Position numbers and translations under genes: made by a program. From Thermoplasmata archaeon (GTDB lineage: Archaea > Thermoplasmatota > Thermoplasmata > Lutacidiplasmatales > UBA184): 64,000 bases of DNA. This document shows positions 34,207 to 42,753 of the stretch, piece after piece. The stretch spans positions 1 through 64,000 of the forward strand of contig JAJZYH010000003.1 of the NCBI GenBank assembly GCA_021798195.1. Reading direction: 5' to 3'. The number at the start of each line of letters is the position of its first letter. Position 1 is the stretch's first letter. The notes under the pieces are model-generated. The model was not told where the DNA came from. It did no database searches and worked only from the letters and a program-made list of their open reading frames with translations.

Positions 34207-35070
34207 ATGTCGTTCCAGTTCCTCACCCCCTCCACCCTCCCCGAGGTCCTTTCCTTCTTGGGGGAATCCCCGGAGGAGACCCTGGCGATGGCCGGCGGGA
34301 CCGACCTCCTCCTGGCGATGGATTTCGGCCGCTTCCGCCCCCGGCGGGTGGTCTCCCTCGCCCGGCTCCCCTGGCGCTGGGTCCGCTGGGAGGAGGGCGT
34401 CCTTTCCGTGGGAAGCCTCGCCCCCCTGCGGGACGTGGAACGGGCGCCGGGGCTCTCCGCGCGTCTACCGGCCCTGTGGGAGGCGCTGCGGGACGTGGGG
34501 AGTGTCCAGCTCCGGCACCGGGCCACCCTGGGGGGGAACATCGTAAGATCCTCGCCCGTCTCGGACCTCCTCCCTCCCCTCCTCGCCAGCGGGGCCACCT
34601 TGCGGCTCGTCTCCCAAGGAGGGGTCCGGGAGGTCCCCCTGGACGGTTTCCTCCGGGGTTCCTGGCGCACCGGGCTGGAACCGGGGGAGCTCATCCAGGA
34701 GATCCGGGTCCCGGCCCCCCAGGCCGGTGCCTATCTCTGGCAGAGGGTGCGACCCGTGAACGACATCTCCCAGGTGTCGGCCGCGGCATCGGTGCGCGGG
34801 GGAGACCCGACCGGGTCCCGGGGGGGTCTCTGGCACCTGGCTGCGGGGGGGGTCGATCCGGTACCGCAGCGGCTCCCCCGGGCCGAGCGGGCCCTCACCT
34901 CGGTGACCCCCGGAGCCGAGGAGGTGCGGGAGGCGGCGGAGACCGCGGCCGAGGAGGTCCGCTTCCGGACCGATCAGAGGGCCACCGAGGGATACCGAAG
35001 GCACCTTCTTTCCATCCTGGTCCGGCGCGCGGTGGAGAGGGCCCGGACCCGCTGGGAGGCCCGGGGATGA
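34207..35070 (+). CDS. molybdenum hydroxylase FAD subunit (CoxM / XdhB-like)
   Basis: FAD-binding medium subunit of a xanthine dehydrogenase-family enzyme; it passes electrons from the FeS subunit to an acceptor. In 287 residues it has the N-terminal FAD loop AMAGGTDLLLAM, the second flavin motif LGGNIVRSSPVSDLLPPLL, and the C-terminal CO_deh_flav domain. ATG 34207 is chosen because it begins the conserved SFQFLTPSTLPEVLSFL; a TTTGTAGG box lies about 38 bp upstream. It starts a five-gene chain, each stop overlapping the next start by 4 bp. Confidence 0.88.
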   Translation: MSFQFLTPSTLPEVLSFLGESPEETLAMAGGTDLLLAMDFGRFRPRRVVSLARLPWRWVRWEEGVLSVGSLAPLRDVERAPGLSARLPALWEALRDVGSVQLRHRATLGGNIVRSSPVSDLLPPLLASGATLRLVSQGGVREVPLDGFLRGSWRTGLEPGELIQEIRVPAPQAGAYLWQRVRPVNDISQVSAAASVRGGDPTGSRGGLWHLAAGGVDPVPQRLPRAERALTSVTPGAEEVREAAETAAEEVRFRTDQRATEGYRRHLLSILVRRAVERARTRWEARG

Positions 35071-35594
35071 ACTCCGTCACGGTCTCCGTGAACGGGGAGG
35101 AACGGACGGTGGAGGAGGTCCCTCCCGACCTCCGCCTCCTGGACCTCCTCCGGTGGCGCCTGGGTCTCCGGGGGACGAAGGAGGGGTGCCGGACGGGGGA
35201 CTGTGGCGCGTGCACGGTGCTCCTCGACGGGCAGAGCGTCCTGAGTTGTCTCCTCCTCGCTCCCGAGGCGGACCGGCGGGGGATCGTGACGGTGGAGGGA
35301 CTCTCCGGCTCCGAGGCCGCCCGGAAGGTCCAGGAGGCCTTCGCCGAGGCGGGTGCCGTGCAGTGCGGCTACTGCACGCCGGGGTTCGTCCTCGCGGTCC
35401 ATTCCCTCTTGCGGGAGGGACCCCCGGAAGGAGGCCCGTGGACCGTGGAGGATCTCCGGGCGGACCTGGGCGGCAACCTCTGCCGATGCACGGGGTACTA
35501 CGGGATCCTGCGGGCGCTGGCACGGATCCTGGGCGAGGGGTCGGGGACCCCCCGCGAACCCTCCACCTTCCGCCGCGCCGGGAGGGAAGGATGA
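35067..35594 (+). CDS. molybdenum hydroxylase 2Fe-2S subunit (CoxS / XdhC-like)
   Basis: Small electron-transfer subunit of 175 residues with two [2Fe-2S] clusters. The N-terminal plant-ferredoxin-like domain has GCRTGDCGACTVLLDG and a later Cys in LSCLLL; the C-terminal four-helix domain has QCGYCTPGF and NLCRCTGYYGIL. It takes electrons from the Mo subunit to the FAD subunit. ATG overlaps the upstream stop; its own stop overlaps the Mo-subunit ATG. Confidence 0.93.
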   Translation: MNSVTVSVNGEERTVEEVPPDLRLLDLLRWRLGLRGTKEGCRTGDCGACTVLLDGQSVLSCLLLAPEADRRGIVTVEGLSGSEAARKVQEAFAEAGAVQCGYCTPGFVLAVHSLLREGPPEGGPWTVEDLRADLGGNLCRCTGYYGILRALARILGEGSGTPREPSTFRRAGREG

Positions 35595-37849
35595 CGCGGT
35601 CCGATGCGCTGCCCAAGGCGATGGGCGCCGTCCCCTACGCCGGGGACCTGGAGCTCCCCGGGATGCTCTGGGCCGCCTACGTCACGAGTCCCCACGCCCA
35701 TGCGCGGATCCGGCTCCTGGACCCCTCCCCCGCACGGAAGGTCCCGGGCGTGGTGGATGTGCTCACCGCCGAGGACCTCCCCGCGCTCCTCCCCGACGGG
35801 TTCGTGGAGGATCCTCCCCTCCTCGCCGCGGAGGAGGTCCGGTTCGTGGGCCAGCCCGTCGCCGTGGTGGCGGCCGAGACCCTCCCGGCGGCGCGGCAGG
35901 GCGCCCGCGCCGTCCGGGTGGAGTACGAGCCCCTCCCGTCGTTCACCGACATCGAGAGCGAGTTCCCCCGGTGGCCGGATCGGGAAGAGATGAAGGGGAA
36001 CCCCCACGTCACCGGGCACGTCCTGGCCCGCCGGGGGGACTTCGAGGCCGTGGCGGCCCGCGGGGACCTGGTGCACGAGGAGACCTACCGCACCGGCATG
36101 GTGGCCCAGGTGGCGCTGGAGCCCCACGCCTGCCTCGCGGAGGTCCGGGGCTCGGACTGGCACGTGATCACCACCACCCAGACCCCCTTCGGGATCCGGG
36201 AGGACCTCGCGGACAAGTTGCACCTCCCGGCGGAACACCTCCGGGTGGAGGGGACCTGGGTGGGAGGGGGCTTCGGCGGGAAGAACGAGGCCATCCTGGA
36301 GCCCCACGCCCTCCTCCTCGCAAAGAAGACCGGACGGCCGGTGCGCATCGGGCTCAGCTTCCGGGAGGAGTTCCTCTGGGCGCGCAGCACGCAGCCCGCC
36401 GTCTTCCGCATGACCAGCGTGGTGATCGACGGACGGCTCGTGGCGCGCCGGACCCGTCTTCTCTTGGACACGGGGAACTCTCTCCCCGGCCGCGACTTTG
36501 CCCTGGGCTACAGCCTCGGGTTCACCCTGGGGCCGTACCGCCTGGAGGCGTGGGAGGTGGAAGGGTATGCCCTGCGGACCCACCGCCCTCCCTTCGGACC
36601 CCACCGGGCCCCCCTCGCCCCCCAATGCGCGTTCGCCGCGGAGGGGCACATCGACAGCCTCGCCCGGCGGATGGGCGTGGATCCGGTGGAGTTCCGACGG
36701 CGCCATGTCTGGCGCGAGGGGGACCTCACCCCCTTCGGCCAGAAGGTCCCCCCCTTTGCCGCGGAGGCGGCCCTCCGGGAGGCCCAGGAGCGGATCCGGT
36801 CCTGGCGGCCCCAGCTCCCTCCCCACCACGGCCTCGGGGTGGCCGTGGGATACTGGTCCACCGGCACCACGGCGGGCGGGGAAGCGGACCTCTTCCTGGG
36901 ACCGGGGGGGCTCACCGTCCGGCAGGGGGAGCGGGAGATCGGGAACGGGACCGTGGTGAGCGGCCTCGTCTCCGTGGCCTCCCAGGCCACGGGCCTCCCC
37001 GCCGAGCACATCACCGTGGACTACCACGACACGTCCCGCGCGCCGTACGATTCGGGGGTCTGGGGGAGCCGCACCCTCTCCACGCTGGGCTTCGCCGTGG
37101 ACAAGGCCGCCCGCGCGATCCTGGAGGAGCTCGCCCGGCGCTTCCACCCGCCCCTCCCTCCCCGCACCGAGGTCCGCCTGGCCTGGGAGGGTGGTGAGGT
37201 CCGGGTCGAGGGAGGCGGCCGGAGCCAGCCGCTCCTCGAGCTCCTCACCCCCGAAGAGCGGAAGGACGGAGGGATCCTGCGCCGGGGGAAGCACTACGGG
37301 AAGGGAGGGAGCCTGGACGAATCGGTCGTGGTGGAAGGGGCCCTGTACCCGTACTCCGACCTCACGGCCAGCGTGCACCTCGCCCACGTGGCGGTGGATC
37401 CCGAGACCGGTGCGGTCCAGGTGATCCGCTACGCGGCGTGGCAGGATGCCGGGAAGGTCTTTGACGTGGATGGATACCGGGGCCAGGTGGAGGGAGGAGT
37501 GGTGATGGGCTTGGGGACGGCGCTCACCGAGGAGGGCCTCCTGGGCCCCGATGGACGGTTGCGCAACCCCGGCCTCCTGGACTACCGCATCCCCACCCTC
37601 GCGGAGGTGCCGCCCCTGGAGATCGTGGCCCTCGAAGGGTTCCCGGGGTCCGGGGTGGGCGGGGCCAAGGGAGTGGGGGAACCCCCCATCATCCCGGTGC
37701 CCGCCGCCGTGGCCAACGCAGTGGCCGATGCCACGGGGCACCGGGTCCGGGAGCTCCCCCTCACCCCCGAGAGGGTGGCCCGCGCCCTGGGCCTCCTCGG
37801 TTCCCCGGAGGGTGCGGCGTCCGACCCCGGGAGGAGCCGAACCCCATGA
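35591..37849 (+). CDS. molybdenum hydroxylase large (molybdopterin) subunit, xanthine dehydrogenase family
   Basis: Catalytic subunit of 752 residues binding Mo-molybdopterin cytosine dinucleotide. Visible are the start DALPKAMGAVPYAGDL, the cofactor loop GTWVGGGFGGKNEA, the active-site arginine region PHRAPLAPQCAFAAEGHID, and the catalytic Glu in AKGVGEPPIIPVPAA. The CO dehydrogenase form I signature (AYRCSFR) is absent, and the xRAPxxPQ form is nearer to purine or N-heterocycle hydroxylases. The substrate therefore cannot be fixed; an operon with PurP hints at a purine or related heterocycle. ATG 35591 overlaps the FeS-subunit stop, and its own stop overlaps purP. Confidence 0.87.
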   Translation: MTRSDALPKAMGAVPYAGDLELPGMLWAAYVTSPHAHARIRLLDPSPARKVPGVVDVLTAEDLPALLPDGFVEDPPLLAAEEVRFVGQPVAVVAAETLPAARQGARAVRVEYEPLPSFTDIESEFPRWPDREEMKGNPHVTGHVLARRGDFEAVAARGDLVHEETYRTGMVAQVALEPHACLAEVRGSDWHVITTTQTPFGIREDLADKLHLPAEHLRVEGTWVGGGFGGKNEAILEPHALLLAKKTGRPVRIGLSFREEFLWARSTQPAVFRMTSVVIDGRLVARRTRLLLDTGNSLPGRDFALGYSLGFTLGPYRLEAWEVEGYALRTHRPPFGPHRAPLAPQCAFAAEGHIDSLARRMGVDPVEFRRRHVWREGDLTPFGQKVPPFAAEAALREAQERIRSWRPQLPPHHGLGVAVGYWSTGTTAGGEADLFLGPGGLTVRQGEREIGNGTVVSGLVSVASQATGLPAEHITVDYHDTSRAPYDSGVWGSRTLSTLGFAVDKAARAILEELARRFHPPLPPRTEVRLAWEGGEVRVEGGGRSQPLLELLTPEERKDGGILRRGKHYGKGGSLDESVVVEGALYPYSDLTASVHLAHVAVDPETGAVQVIRYAAWQDAGKVFDVDGYRGQVEGGVVMGLGTALTEEGLLGPDGRLRNPGLLDYRIPTLAEVPPLEIVALEGFPGSGVGGAKGVGEPPIIPVPAAVANAVADATGHRVRELPLTPERVARALGLLGSPEGAASDPGRSRTP

Positions 37850-39000
37850 TGGACCGGAACCTCGTCCGGGAACGGGCCCGGGCGTATGGGCCGGACCTCA
37901 CGGTGGGGACCATCGCCTCGCATTCCGCTCTGGACATCCTCGACGGCGCCCATGCCGAAGGGTTCCGCACCCTCGCCCTGTGCCAGCGGGGACGGGAGCT
38001 CACGTATTCCCGGTACTACCGGGTCCGCCCGGGTCCCCGCGGAGCCGGCCCGCGCGGGTGCGTGGACGATGTCCACATCCTGGACCGCTTCGCCGACGTG
38101 CTGCGTCCGGAGACGCAGCGAGCCCTCCGGGAGGCGCGGGTGATCCTGGTCCCCAACCGCGCGCTCTCCTCCTACGTCCCCCTGGATGCGCTGGAGGACC
38201 GCCTGGAGATCCCCCTCCTGGGGTCCCGGGCCCTCCTGCGGCTGGAGGAGCGGTCGGAGCGGGAGAACTACTACACGCTCCTCGCGCGGGCGGGCATCCC
38301 GTTCCCGGAGGAAGTGAAGGACCCTCGCTCCATCGACGGCCTCGTGATGGTGAAGCTCCCCCACGCGGTGAAGCGCCTGGAGCGCGGCTTCTTCACCTGT
38401 GCTTCGTACGAGGAGTACCGGGAGAAGTCCCAGAAGCTCCAGGACGCCGGCGTGATCCGTCCCGAGGACCTCGCCCGGGCGCGGATCGAGCGCTACATCC
38501 TGGGTCCGGTCTTCAACTTCAACTACTTCTTCAGCCCCCTCGTGCCCCGGGAGGAGGGCCTGGAGCTCCTGGGCGTCGACGAGCGCCGGGAGAGCTCCCT
38601 CGACGGGCTCGTCCGGCTCCCGGCGGAGCAGCAGCTCAGCCTGCCCCCCGCCGCCCGGATCCCCGTCTACACCGTGGTGGGCCACGGAACCCTCACCGTG
38701 CGCGAATCCCTCCTCGAGGAGGCCTTCCGCCTGGGGGAGCTCTTCGTCGACGCGGCCCGGGAGCGCTACCCCCCCGGGGTCCTGGGTCCCTTCTGCCTCC
38801 AGACGTGCGTGGATCCCGATGGTCATCTCCACGTCTTCGACGTGGCGGTGCGCATCGGCGGAGGGACCAACGTGCACATGGCCCTGGGGCACCCGTACGG
38901 CAACACCCTCTGGCGGGAGCCCATGTCCTCCGGGCGCCGATGGGCGCGGGAGCTCCGCCTCGCCCTGGAACTGGGCCGGGTGGGGGAGCTCGTCACGTGA
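37846..39000 (+). CDS. purP: formate-dependent FAICAR synthetase PurP
   Basis: Archaeal purine-synthesis enzyme that formylates AICAR with formate and ATP, replacing the folate-dependent PurH step. The 384-residue protein has the PurP start TVGTIASHSALDILDGA, LTYSRYYRV, the ATP-grasp segment FNFNYFFSPL, and the C-terminal FDVAVRIGGGTNVHM with the metal ligands. It is the fourth gene of the chain; its ATG overlaps the Mo-subunit stop and its stop overlaps the gcvT GTG. PurC is encoded at 8.3 kb, so purine synthesis genes are dispersed. Confidence 0.95.
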   Translation: MMDRNLVRERARAYGPDLTVGTIASHSALDILDGAHAEGFRTLALCQRGRELTYSRYYRVRPGPRGAGPRGCVDDVHILDRFADVLRPETQRALREARVILVPNRALSSYVPLDALEDRLEIPLLGSRALLRLEERSERENYYTLLARAGIPFPEEVKDPRSIDGLVMVKLPHAVKRLERGFFTCASYEEYREKSQKLQDAGVIRPEDLARARIERYILGPVFNFNYFFSPLVPREEGLELLGVDERRESSLDGLVRLPAEQQLSLPPAARIPVYTVVGHGTLTVRESLLEEAFRLGELFVDAARERYPPGVLGPFCLQTCVDPDGHLHVFDVAVRIGGGTNVHMALGHPYGNTLWREPMSSGRRWARELRLALELGRVGELVT

Positions 39001-40232
39001 CCGGACCCGGGAGCGCCGCCGCACCGGCACCGGACGCGGCGCCTTCCTCCGACCTCCGCCGGACGCCGCTCCATGCGGAGCACCGGGACGCGGGAGCCCA
39101 CATGGTCCCGTTCGGAGGATGGGAGATGCCCCTCTACTACACGGCCTCCGGCATCCTCGCGGAGCACCGGGCCGTCCGGGAGGGCGTGGGCATGTTCGAC
39201 GTCTCCCACATGGGGGTCCTCTCGGTCTCGGGCCCGGGAGCCGCATGGCTCCTCGCGCGGCGGACCGTGACCGACGCGCATCGCCTGCGCCCCGGGCAGT
39301 GCCGGTACTCGTTCCTCTTGAACGACGAGGGGAAGATCCATGACGACCTCCTGGTGAGCCGCCTGGACTCCCAGGAGACCCCCCGGGAGTTCCTGGTGGT
39401 CCCCAATGCCGCCACGGCGCCGCGGATCCGGGAGATCCTCCTCCAGCACCGCCCCCGGGAGACGCGGATCGAGATGCTCAACGGCGACACCGCCATGGTG
39501 GCGGTCCAGGGACCCCGCTCCCGGGCCGCGGTGGAATCCGCCCTGGGCCTCCCGCTCCCTCCTTTGCGGTTCTACACGGGAGCCTTCGTCCCCTCCCCGT
39601 TTCCCCTTCCGGTCCCCCCGGATCCCGATCCGCTCCGCGCGCGCCTCGCCCGGGAGGTCTGGGTGAGCCGGACGGGATACACCGGAGAGCTGGGGTTCGA
39701 GATCCTGGTCCCCGCCCCGGGGGCCCCGGAACTCTGGCGGCGGCTGGGCGCCGCCGGCGCGGTCCCCTGCGGCCTCGGGTCCCGGGACACGCTGCGCATG
39801 GAGAAGGGCTACCTCCTCTCCGGGGTGGACTTCCAGACGGACCGGACCCCCCTCGAGGCCGGCCAGGAACGCTTCGTGGACTTCGACCATCCCTTCGTGG
39901 GACGCCCCGCGCTGGAGGCGCAGCGGGCCCGGGGGGATTACGCCCGCTGGAGCGGGATCCTCTTCGAGGACTCCACGGCGATCCCCCGGCACGGGGCCCC
40001 GCTCTTCCACGGGGGCCGCGACGTGGGGTCCGTGAGCTCCGGGGGCCTTTCCCCCACCCTGGGACGGGGCATCGCCCTCGCGTACCTCCCCCCCGGGCTC
40101 ACCGCGCCGGGCACGGGCCTCACCGCCACCCTGCGGGGGCGAGAGGTGACGGGGACGGTGGTCCCCCTCCCGTTCGTCCCCGGCCGGCCCTCCCCCACGG
40201 GACCGACCCCCCCACGGAGCGGGTTGGGATAA
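38997..40232 (+). CDS. gcvT: aminomethyltransferase GcvT (glycine cleavage T protein)
   Basis: Transfers the methylene group from aminomethyl-lipoyl H protein to a tetrahydropterin and releases ammonia. The 411-residue protein has RTPLHAEHRDAGAHMVPFGG at the start, GMFDVSHMG, the catalytic Asp in VWVSRTGYTGELGFEI, LRMEKGYLLSGVDF and the C-terminal barrel with VTSGG-like SVSSGGLSPTLGRGIA. GTG 38997 overlaps the purP stop (GTGA). Typical GcvT is about 360-370 residues; the excess is a Pro/Ala-rich leader and a Pro/Gly tail. The other glycine-cleavage proteins are not in the window, so a GcvT-like pterin role with PurP and the Mo enzyme is possible. Confidence 0.9.
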   Translation: MTGPGSAAAPAPDAAPSSDLRRTPLHAEHRDAGAHMVPFGGWEMPLYYTASGILAEHRAVREGVGMFDVSHMGVLSVSGPGAAWLLARRTVTDAHRLRPGQCRYSFLLNDEGKIHDDLLVSRLDSQETPREFLVVPNAATAPRIREILLQHRPRETRIEMLNGDTAMVAVQGPRSRAAVESALGLPLPPLRFYTGAFVPSPFPLPVPPDPDPLRARLAREVWVSRTGYTGELGFEILVPAPGAPELWRRLGAAGAVPCGLGSRDTLRMEKGYLLSGVDFQTDRTPLEAGQERFVDFDHPFVGRPALEAQRARGDYARWSGILFEDSTAIPRHGAPLFHGGRDVGSVSSGGLSPTLGRGIALAYLPPGLTAPGTGLTATLRGREVTGTVVPLPFVPGRPSPTGPTPPRSGLG

Positions 40233-40246
40233 TTTGTAAACTGTTT
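40233..40246 (+). promoter_or_regulatory. promoter of the SufR-like operon with a short inverted repeat
   Basis: TTTGTAAAC (40233-40241) lies about 29 bp before the ATG at 40267 and is the likely TATA box. It overlaps an AAAC-T-GTTT inverted repeat (40238-40246), which may bind the regulator encoded just downstream. A second CATAAAC lies closer to the gene. Confidence 0.45.
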
Positions 40247-40266
40247 TCTTCATAAACTCCGCCCCC

Positions 40267-40944
40267 ATGGAAGTCGCGGAGGCGAGGAGCATGGCGCCGG
40301 AACCCCTACAGGAGGACTTCGGCCCCACCCGGCGGGAGATCCTCCTGCGCCTGAAGCGCGGCGGGCCCCGGTCGCTCCAGGACCTCGCCGACGATGTGGC
40401 CCTCACCCGGGTGGCGGTGCTCCGTCACCTCCGGATCCTGGAGTCCGAGGGCCTCGTCCAGAGGAGCTACCGGCGGGGGGGCCCCGGACGCCCCGCCGCC
40501 GTGTTCCAGCTCGCCCCCGACGCCGCGCGGCTCTTCCCCACCGCCTACGCCGATGTCTCCCTCTGCGCGCTCCGGTTCCTGGAAGAGCGGCTGGGCCGCG
40601 GCGCCGTGGTGGAGCTCCTCCAGGAACGGGCCCACGAGGTCGCGCGGCGGCACGCCCCTTCCTTCCGGGGCCGGGACCTCCCCCAGCGGGTGGACCGCCT
40701 CGTCCAGATCCGGGAGGCGGAGGGGTACATGGCGGAGCGGGGACCCCGACGTCGGGGGCTCTTCGAGGTCCGGGAGCACAACTGCCCCATCCTGGCCATC
40801 GCGGGGGAGTACGGGGAGGCCTGCGAGGTGGAGCGCCGTCTCTTCGAGGGTCTCCTGGGGGCCCGGGTGGAGACCTCCCACCGGGTGGTGGCGGGCGACC
40901 CCGTCTGCCGGTTCCTCATCCGTCCCCGGGCGGAGGGTCCATGA
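40267..40944 (+). CDS. SufR-like iron-sulfur-sensing winged-helix regulator
   Basis: A 225-residue regulator. The N-terminal winged helix (TRREILLRLKRGGPRSLQDL, VALTRVAVLRHLRILESEGL) is followed by a C-terminal domain with three cysteines in the SufR arrangement: HNCPILAIAGEYGEACEVE and DPVCRF. In characterised SufR proteins these ligate a 4Fe-4S cluster and the protein represses Fe-S assembly genes. Here the genes behind it are an SDR and a QueA-like enzyme with 4-bp overlaps, not suf genes, so the regulon may differ. ATG 40267 has a TATA box about 29 bp upstream. Confidence 0.83.
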   Translation: MEVAEARSMAPEPLQEDFGPTRREILLRLKRGGPRSLQDLADDVALTRVAVLRHLRILESEGLVQRSYRRGGPGRPAAVFQLAPDAARLFPTAYADVSLCALRFLEERLGRGAVVELLQERAHEVARRHAPSFRGRDLPQRVDRLVQIREAEGYMAERGPRRRGLFEVREHNCPILAIAGEYGEACEVERRLFEGLLGARVETSHRVVAGDPVCRFLIRPRAEGP

Positions 40945-41669
40945 CGCACTCCCCACCGGTGGCGCTCATCACGGGAGGGAGCCGGGGCCTCGGGGCCACC
41001 CTGGCGACGTTCCTGGGCGCCGAGGGGTTCCATCTCGTTCTCACCGCTCGCGACCCCGGCCCCCTCACGGCCACGGCCACCCGCCTCCGGGCCCGGGGGG
41101 TCCGGGTGGAGGCGCTCCCGGGAGACGTGGCCCGGGAGGAGGATCGCCGGCGCTGGATGGAGGCCGTAGGCTCCCTGGGCCGCCTGGACCTTTTGGTCAA
41201 CAATGCCTCGGCGCTGGGGCCCTCCCCCCGGGTCCCCCTCCGGGACCTTCCCGTGGAGTCGTTCCGGGAGATCCTCGAGGTGAACCTGGTGGGACCTCTC
41301 CGGCTGATCCAGCTGGCGCATCCCTTCCTCGCCGCATCCCATGGGCGCATCTGGAACATCTCCAGCGATGCCGCCCGGGAGGGCTACGCCGGATGGGGAG
41401 GCTACGGCGGCAGCAAGGCGGCCCTCGATCTCCTCTCCAAGACGCTCGCGGAAGAGCTCCGGGACGACGGGATCTCCGTGGTGAGCGTGGACCCCGGGGA
41501 CATGCGGACGGCGCTCCATCAGGCGGCGTATCCGGGGGAATCCATCGACGACCGGCCCCTCCCCGAGGTGACCCTCCCCTTCTGGGCCTGGCTCCTGGGG
41601 CAGCCGGGGGACCGGGTGAGCGGCGAGCGCTACCGGGCGCAGGGAGACCGGTGGGAGGTGCGCCCGTGA
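40941..41669 (+). CDS. short-chain dehydrogenase/reductase
   Basis: NAD(P)-dependent oxidoreductase of 242 residues with the classical SDR motifs: ALITGGSRGLGATLA (TGxxxGxG), NNASALG (NNAG-like), catalytic ISSDAAREGYAGWGGYGGSKAA with Ser and YxxxK, and VDPGDMRT. Its ATG overlaps the SufR-like stop and its stop overlaps the QueA-like GTG, so it is the middle gene of a coupled trio. Substrate unknown. Confidence 0.9.
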   Translation: MTHSPPVALITGGSRGLGATLATFLGAEGFHLVLTARDPGPLTATATRLRARGVRVEALPGDVAREEDRRRWMEAVGSLGRLDLLVNNASALGPSPRVPLRDLPVESFREILEVNLVGPLRLIQLAHPFLAASHGRIWNISSDAAREGYAGWGGYGGSKAALDLLSKTLAEELRDDGISVVSVDPGDMRTALHQAAYPGESIDDRPLPEVTLPFWAWLLGQPGDRVSGERYRAQGDRWEVRP

Positions 41670-42706
41670 ACCGCGGACACCTCCTCTTCCATCGTCCGGC
41701 GGAGCTCGAGGCCACGCGCCCCCCCGAGGCCCGGGGGGTCCCCCGGGACCGGGTCCGCCTCCTGGTCACCACGGCCCGGGGTACGGAGCACGACACCTTC
41801 CTCCACCTCTCCCGCCATCTCCGGCCCGGGGACCTTTTGGTGGTGAACGAGAGCCAGACGCTTCCCGCGAGCCTCCCCGCCCGGGGGCCGTTCGGGGAGT
41901 TCCTCCTGAACCTCTCCACACACTACGGCGGCGGGACCTGGCTCGCGGAACCCCGCCATTCCCCCTCCCGGCCGGGACCGGACCTCCTCTCCGAGGGCCT
42001 CCGGTTCCGGGTGGGAACCACCTCGCTCCGGGCCGTGGGCCCCCACCCCGGGCTCCCACGCTTCTGGTTCGTGCGGGTGGAGTCGGGGCCGGATCTCGGG
42101 GAAGCGATGGCCCGCTGGGGAGAGCCGGTGCGCTACGGGTACCTCTCCGGGAGCTACCCCCTCGCGAGCTACCAGACCTTCTGGGGACGATGGCCCGGGA
42201 GCGCGGAGATGCCCAGCGCCTCCCGGCCCTTCACCGAGACCGTGGGGGACGCCTGCCGGGGAGCCGGGGTGGGCGTCGCCTCCGTGGTGCTCCACTGCGG
42301 CCTCTCCAGCCAGGAGGTGGAGGCCCCCCGGGTGGAGGATCAGCCGTTCCCGCCGGAACCCTTCGAGGTCCCCGAGGCCACCGCCCGGGCCGTGAACCAG
42401 GCCCTGCGCCATGGGCGCCGCGTGGTGGCGGTGGGCACCACCGTGGCCCGCGCCCTGGAATCCGCGTGGCACGGGGGAGAGGTGCGCCCCCGCCGTGGGT
42501 TCACCCGACGCATGATCCTCCCCGACCGGCCCGTGCGGACCTTCCAGGGACTCATCACCGGCTTCCACGATCCTTCCACGAGCCATCTCGCGCTCCTCTA
42601 CGCGCTGGCCGGAGAGGACCGGGTCCGCGGGGCCTACCGGGAGGCCGTGGCGCGGGGCTACCTCTGGCACGAGTTCGGGGACAGCCACCTCCTCTGGGCC
42701 GCCTGA
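41666..42706 (+). CDS. QueA-like S-adenosylmethionine:tRNA ribosyltransferase-isomerase
   Basis: A 346-residue member of the QueA family, which in bacteria transfers ribose from SAM to preQ1 in tRNA. It has HLRPGDLLVVNESQTLPASL, MPSASRPFT where bacterial QueA has PTAGLHF, VVLHCGLSSQE, GRRVVAVGTTVARALESA and LITGFHDPSTSHLALLYALAG, ending in FGDSHLLW. So the overall fold is clear but the catalytic-loop consensus is altered. Archaea normally make archaeosine, not queuosine, and need no QueA, which makes the substrate uncertain. GTG 41666 overlaps the SDR stop. Confidence 0.8.
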   Translation: MNRGHLLFHRPAELEATRPPEARGVPRDRVRLLVTTARGTEHDTFLHLSRHLRPGDLLVVNESQTLPASLPARGPFGEFLLNLSTHYGGGTWLAEPRHSPSRPGPDLLSEGLRFRVGTTSLRAVGPHPGLPRFWFVRVESGPDLGEAMARWGEPVRYGYLSGSYPLASYQTFWGRWPGSAEMPSASRPFTETVGDACRGAGVGVASVVLHCGLSSQEVEAPRVEDQPFPPEPFEVPEATARAVNQALRHGRRVVAVGTTVARALESAWHGGEVRPRRGFTRRMILPDRPVRTFQGLITGFHDPSTSHLALLYALAGEDRVRGAYREAVARGYLWHEFGDSHLLWAA

Positions 42707-42753
42707 AGGGCGCACAAGCCTCATCAAGGGCCTTCGGTGGGGGTCTGGTCCGC

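Noticed and set aside
35591-37849. Aerobic CO dehydrogenase large subunit (CoxL).
   Set aside because: Gene order fits coxMSL, but neither the form I AYRCSFR nor the form II AYRGAGR active-site signature is present, so no CO oxidation is claimed.
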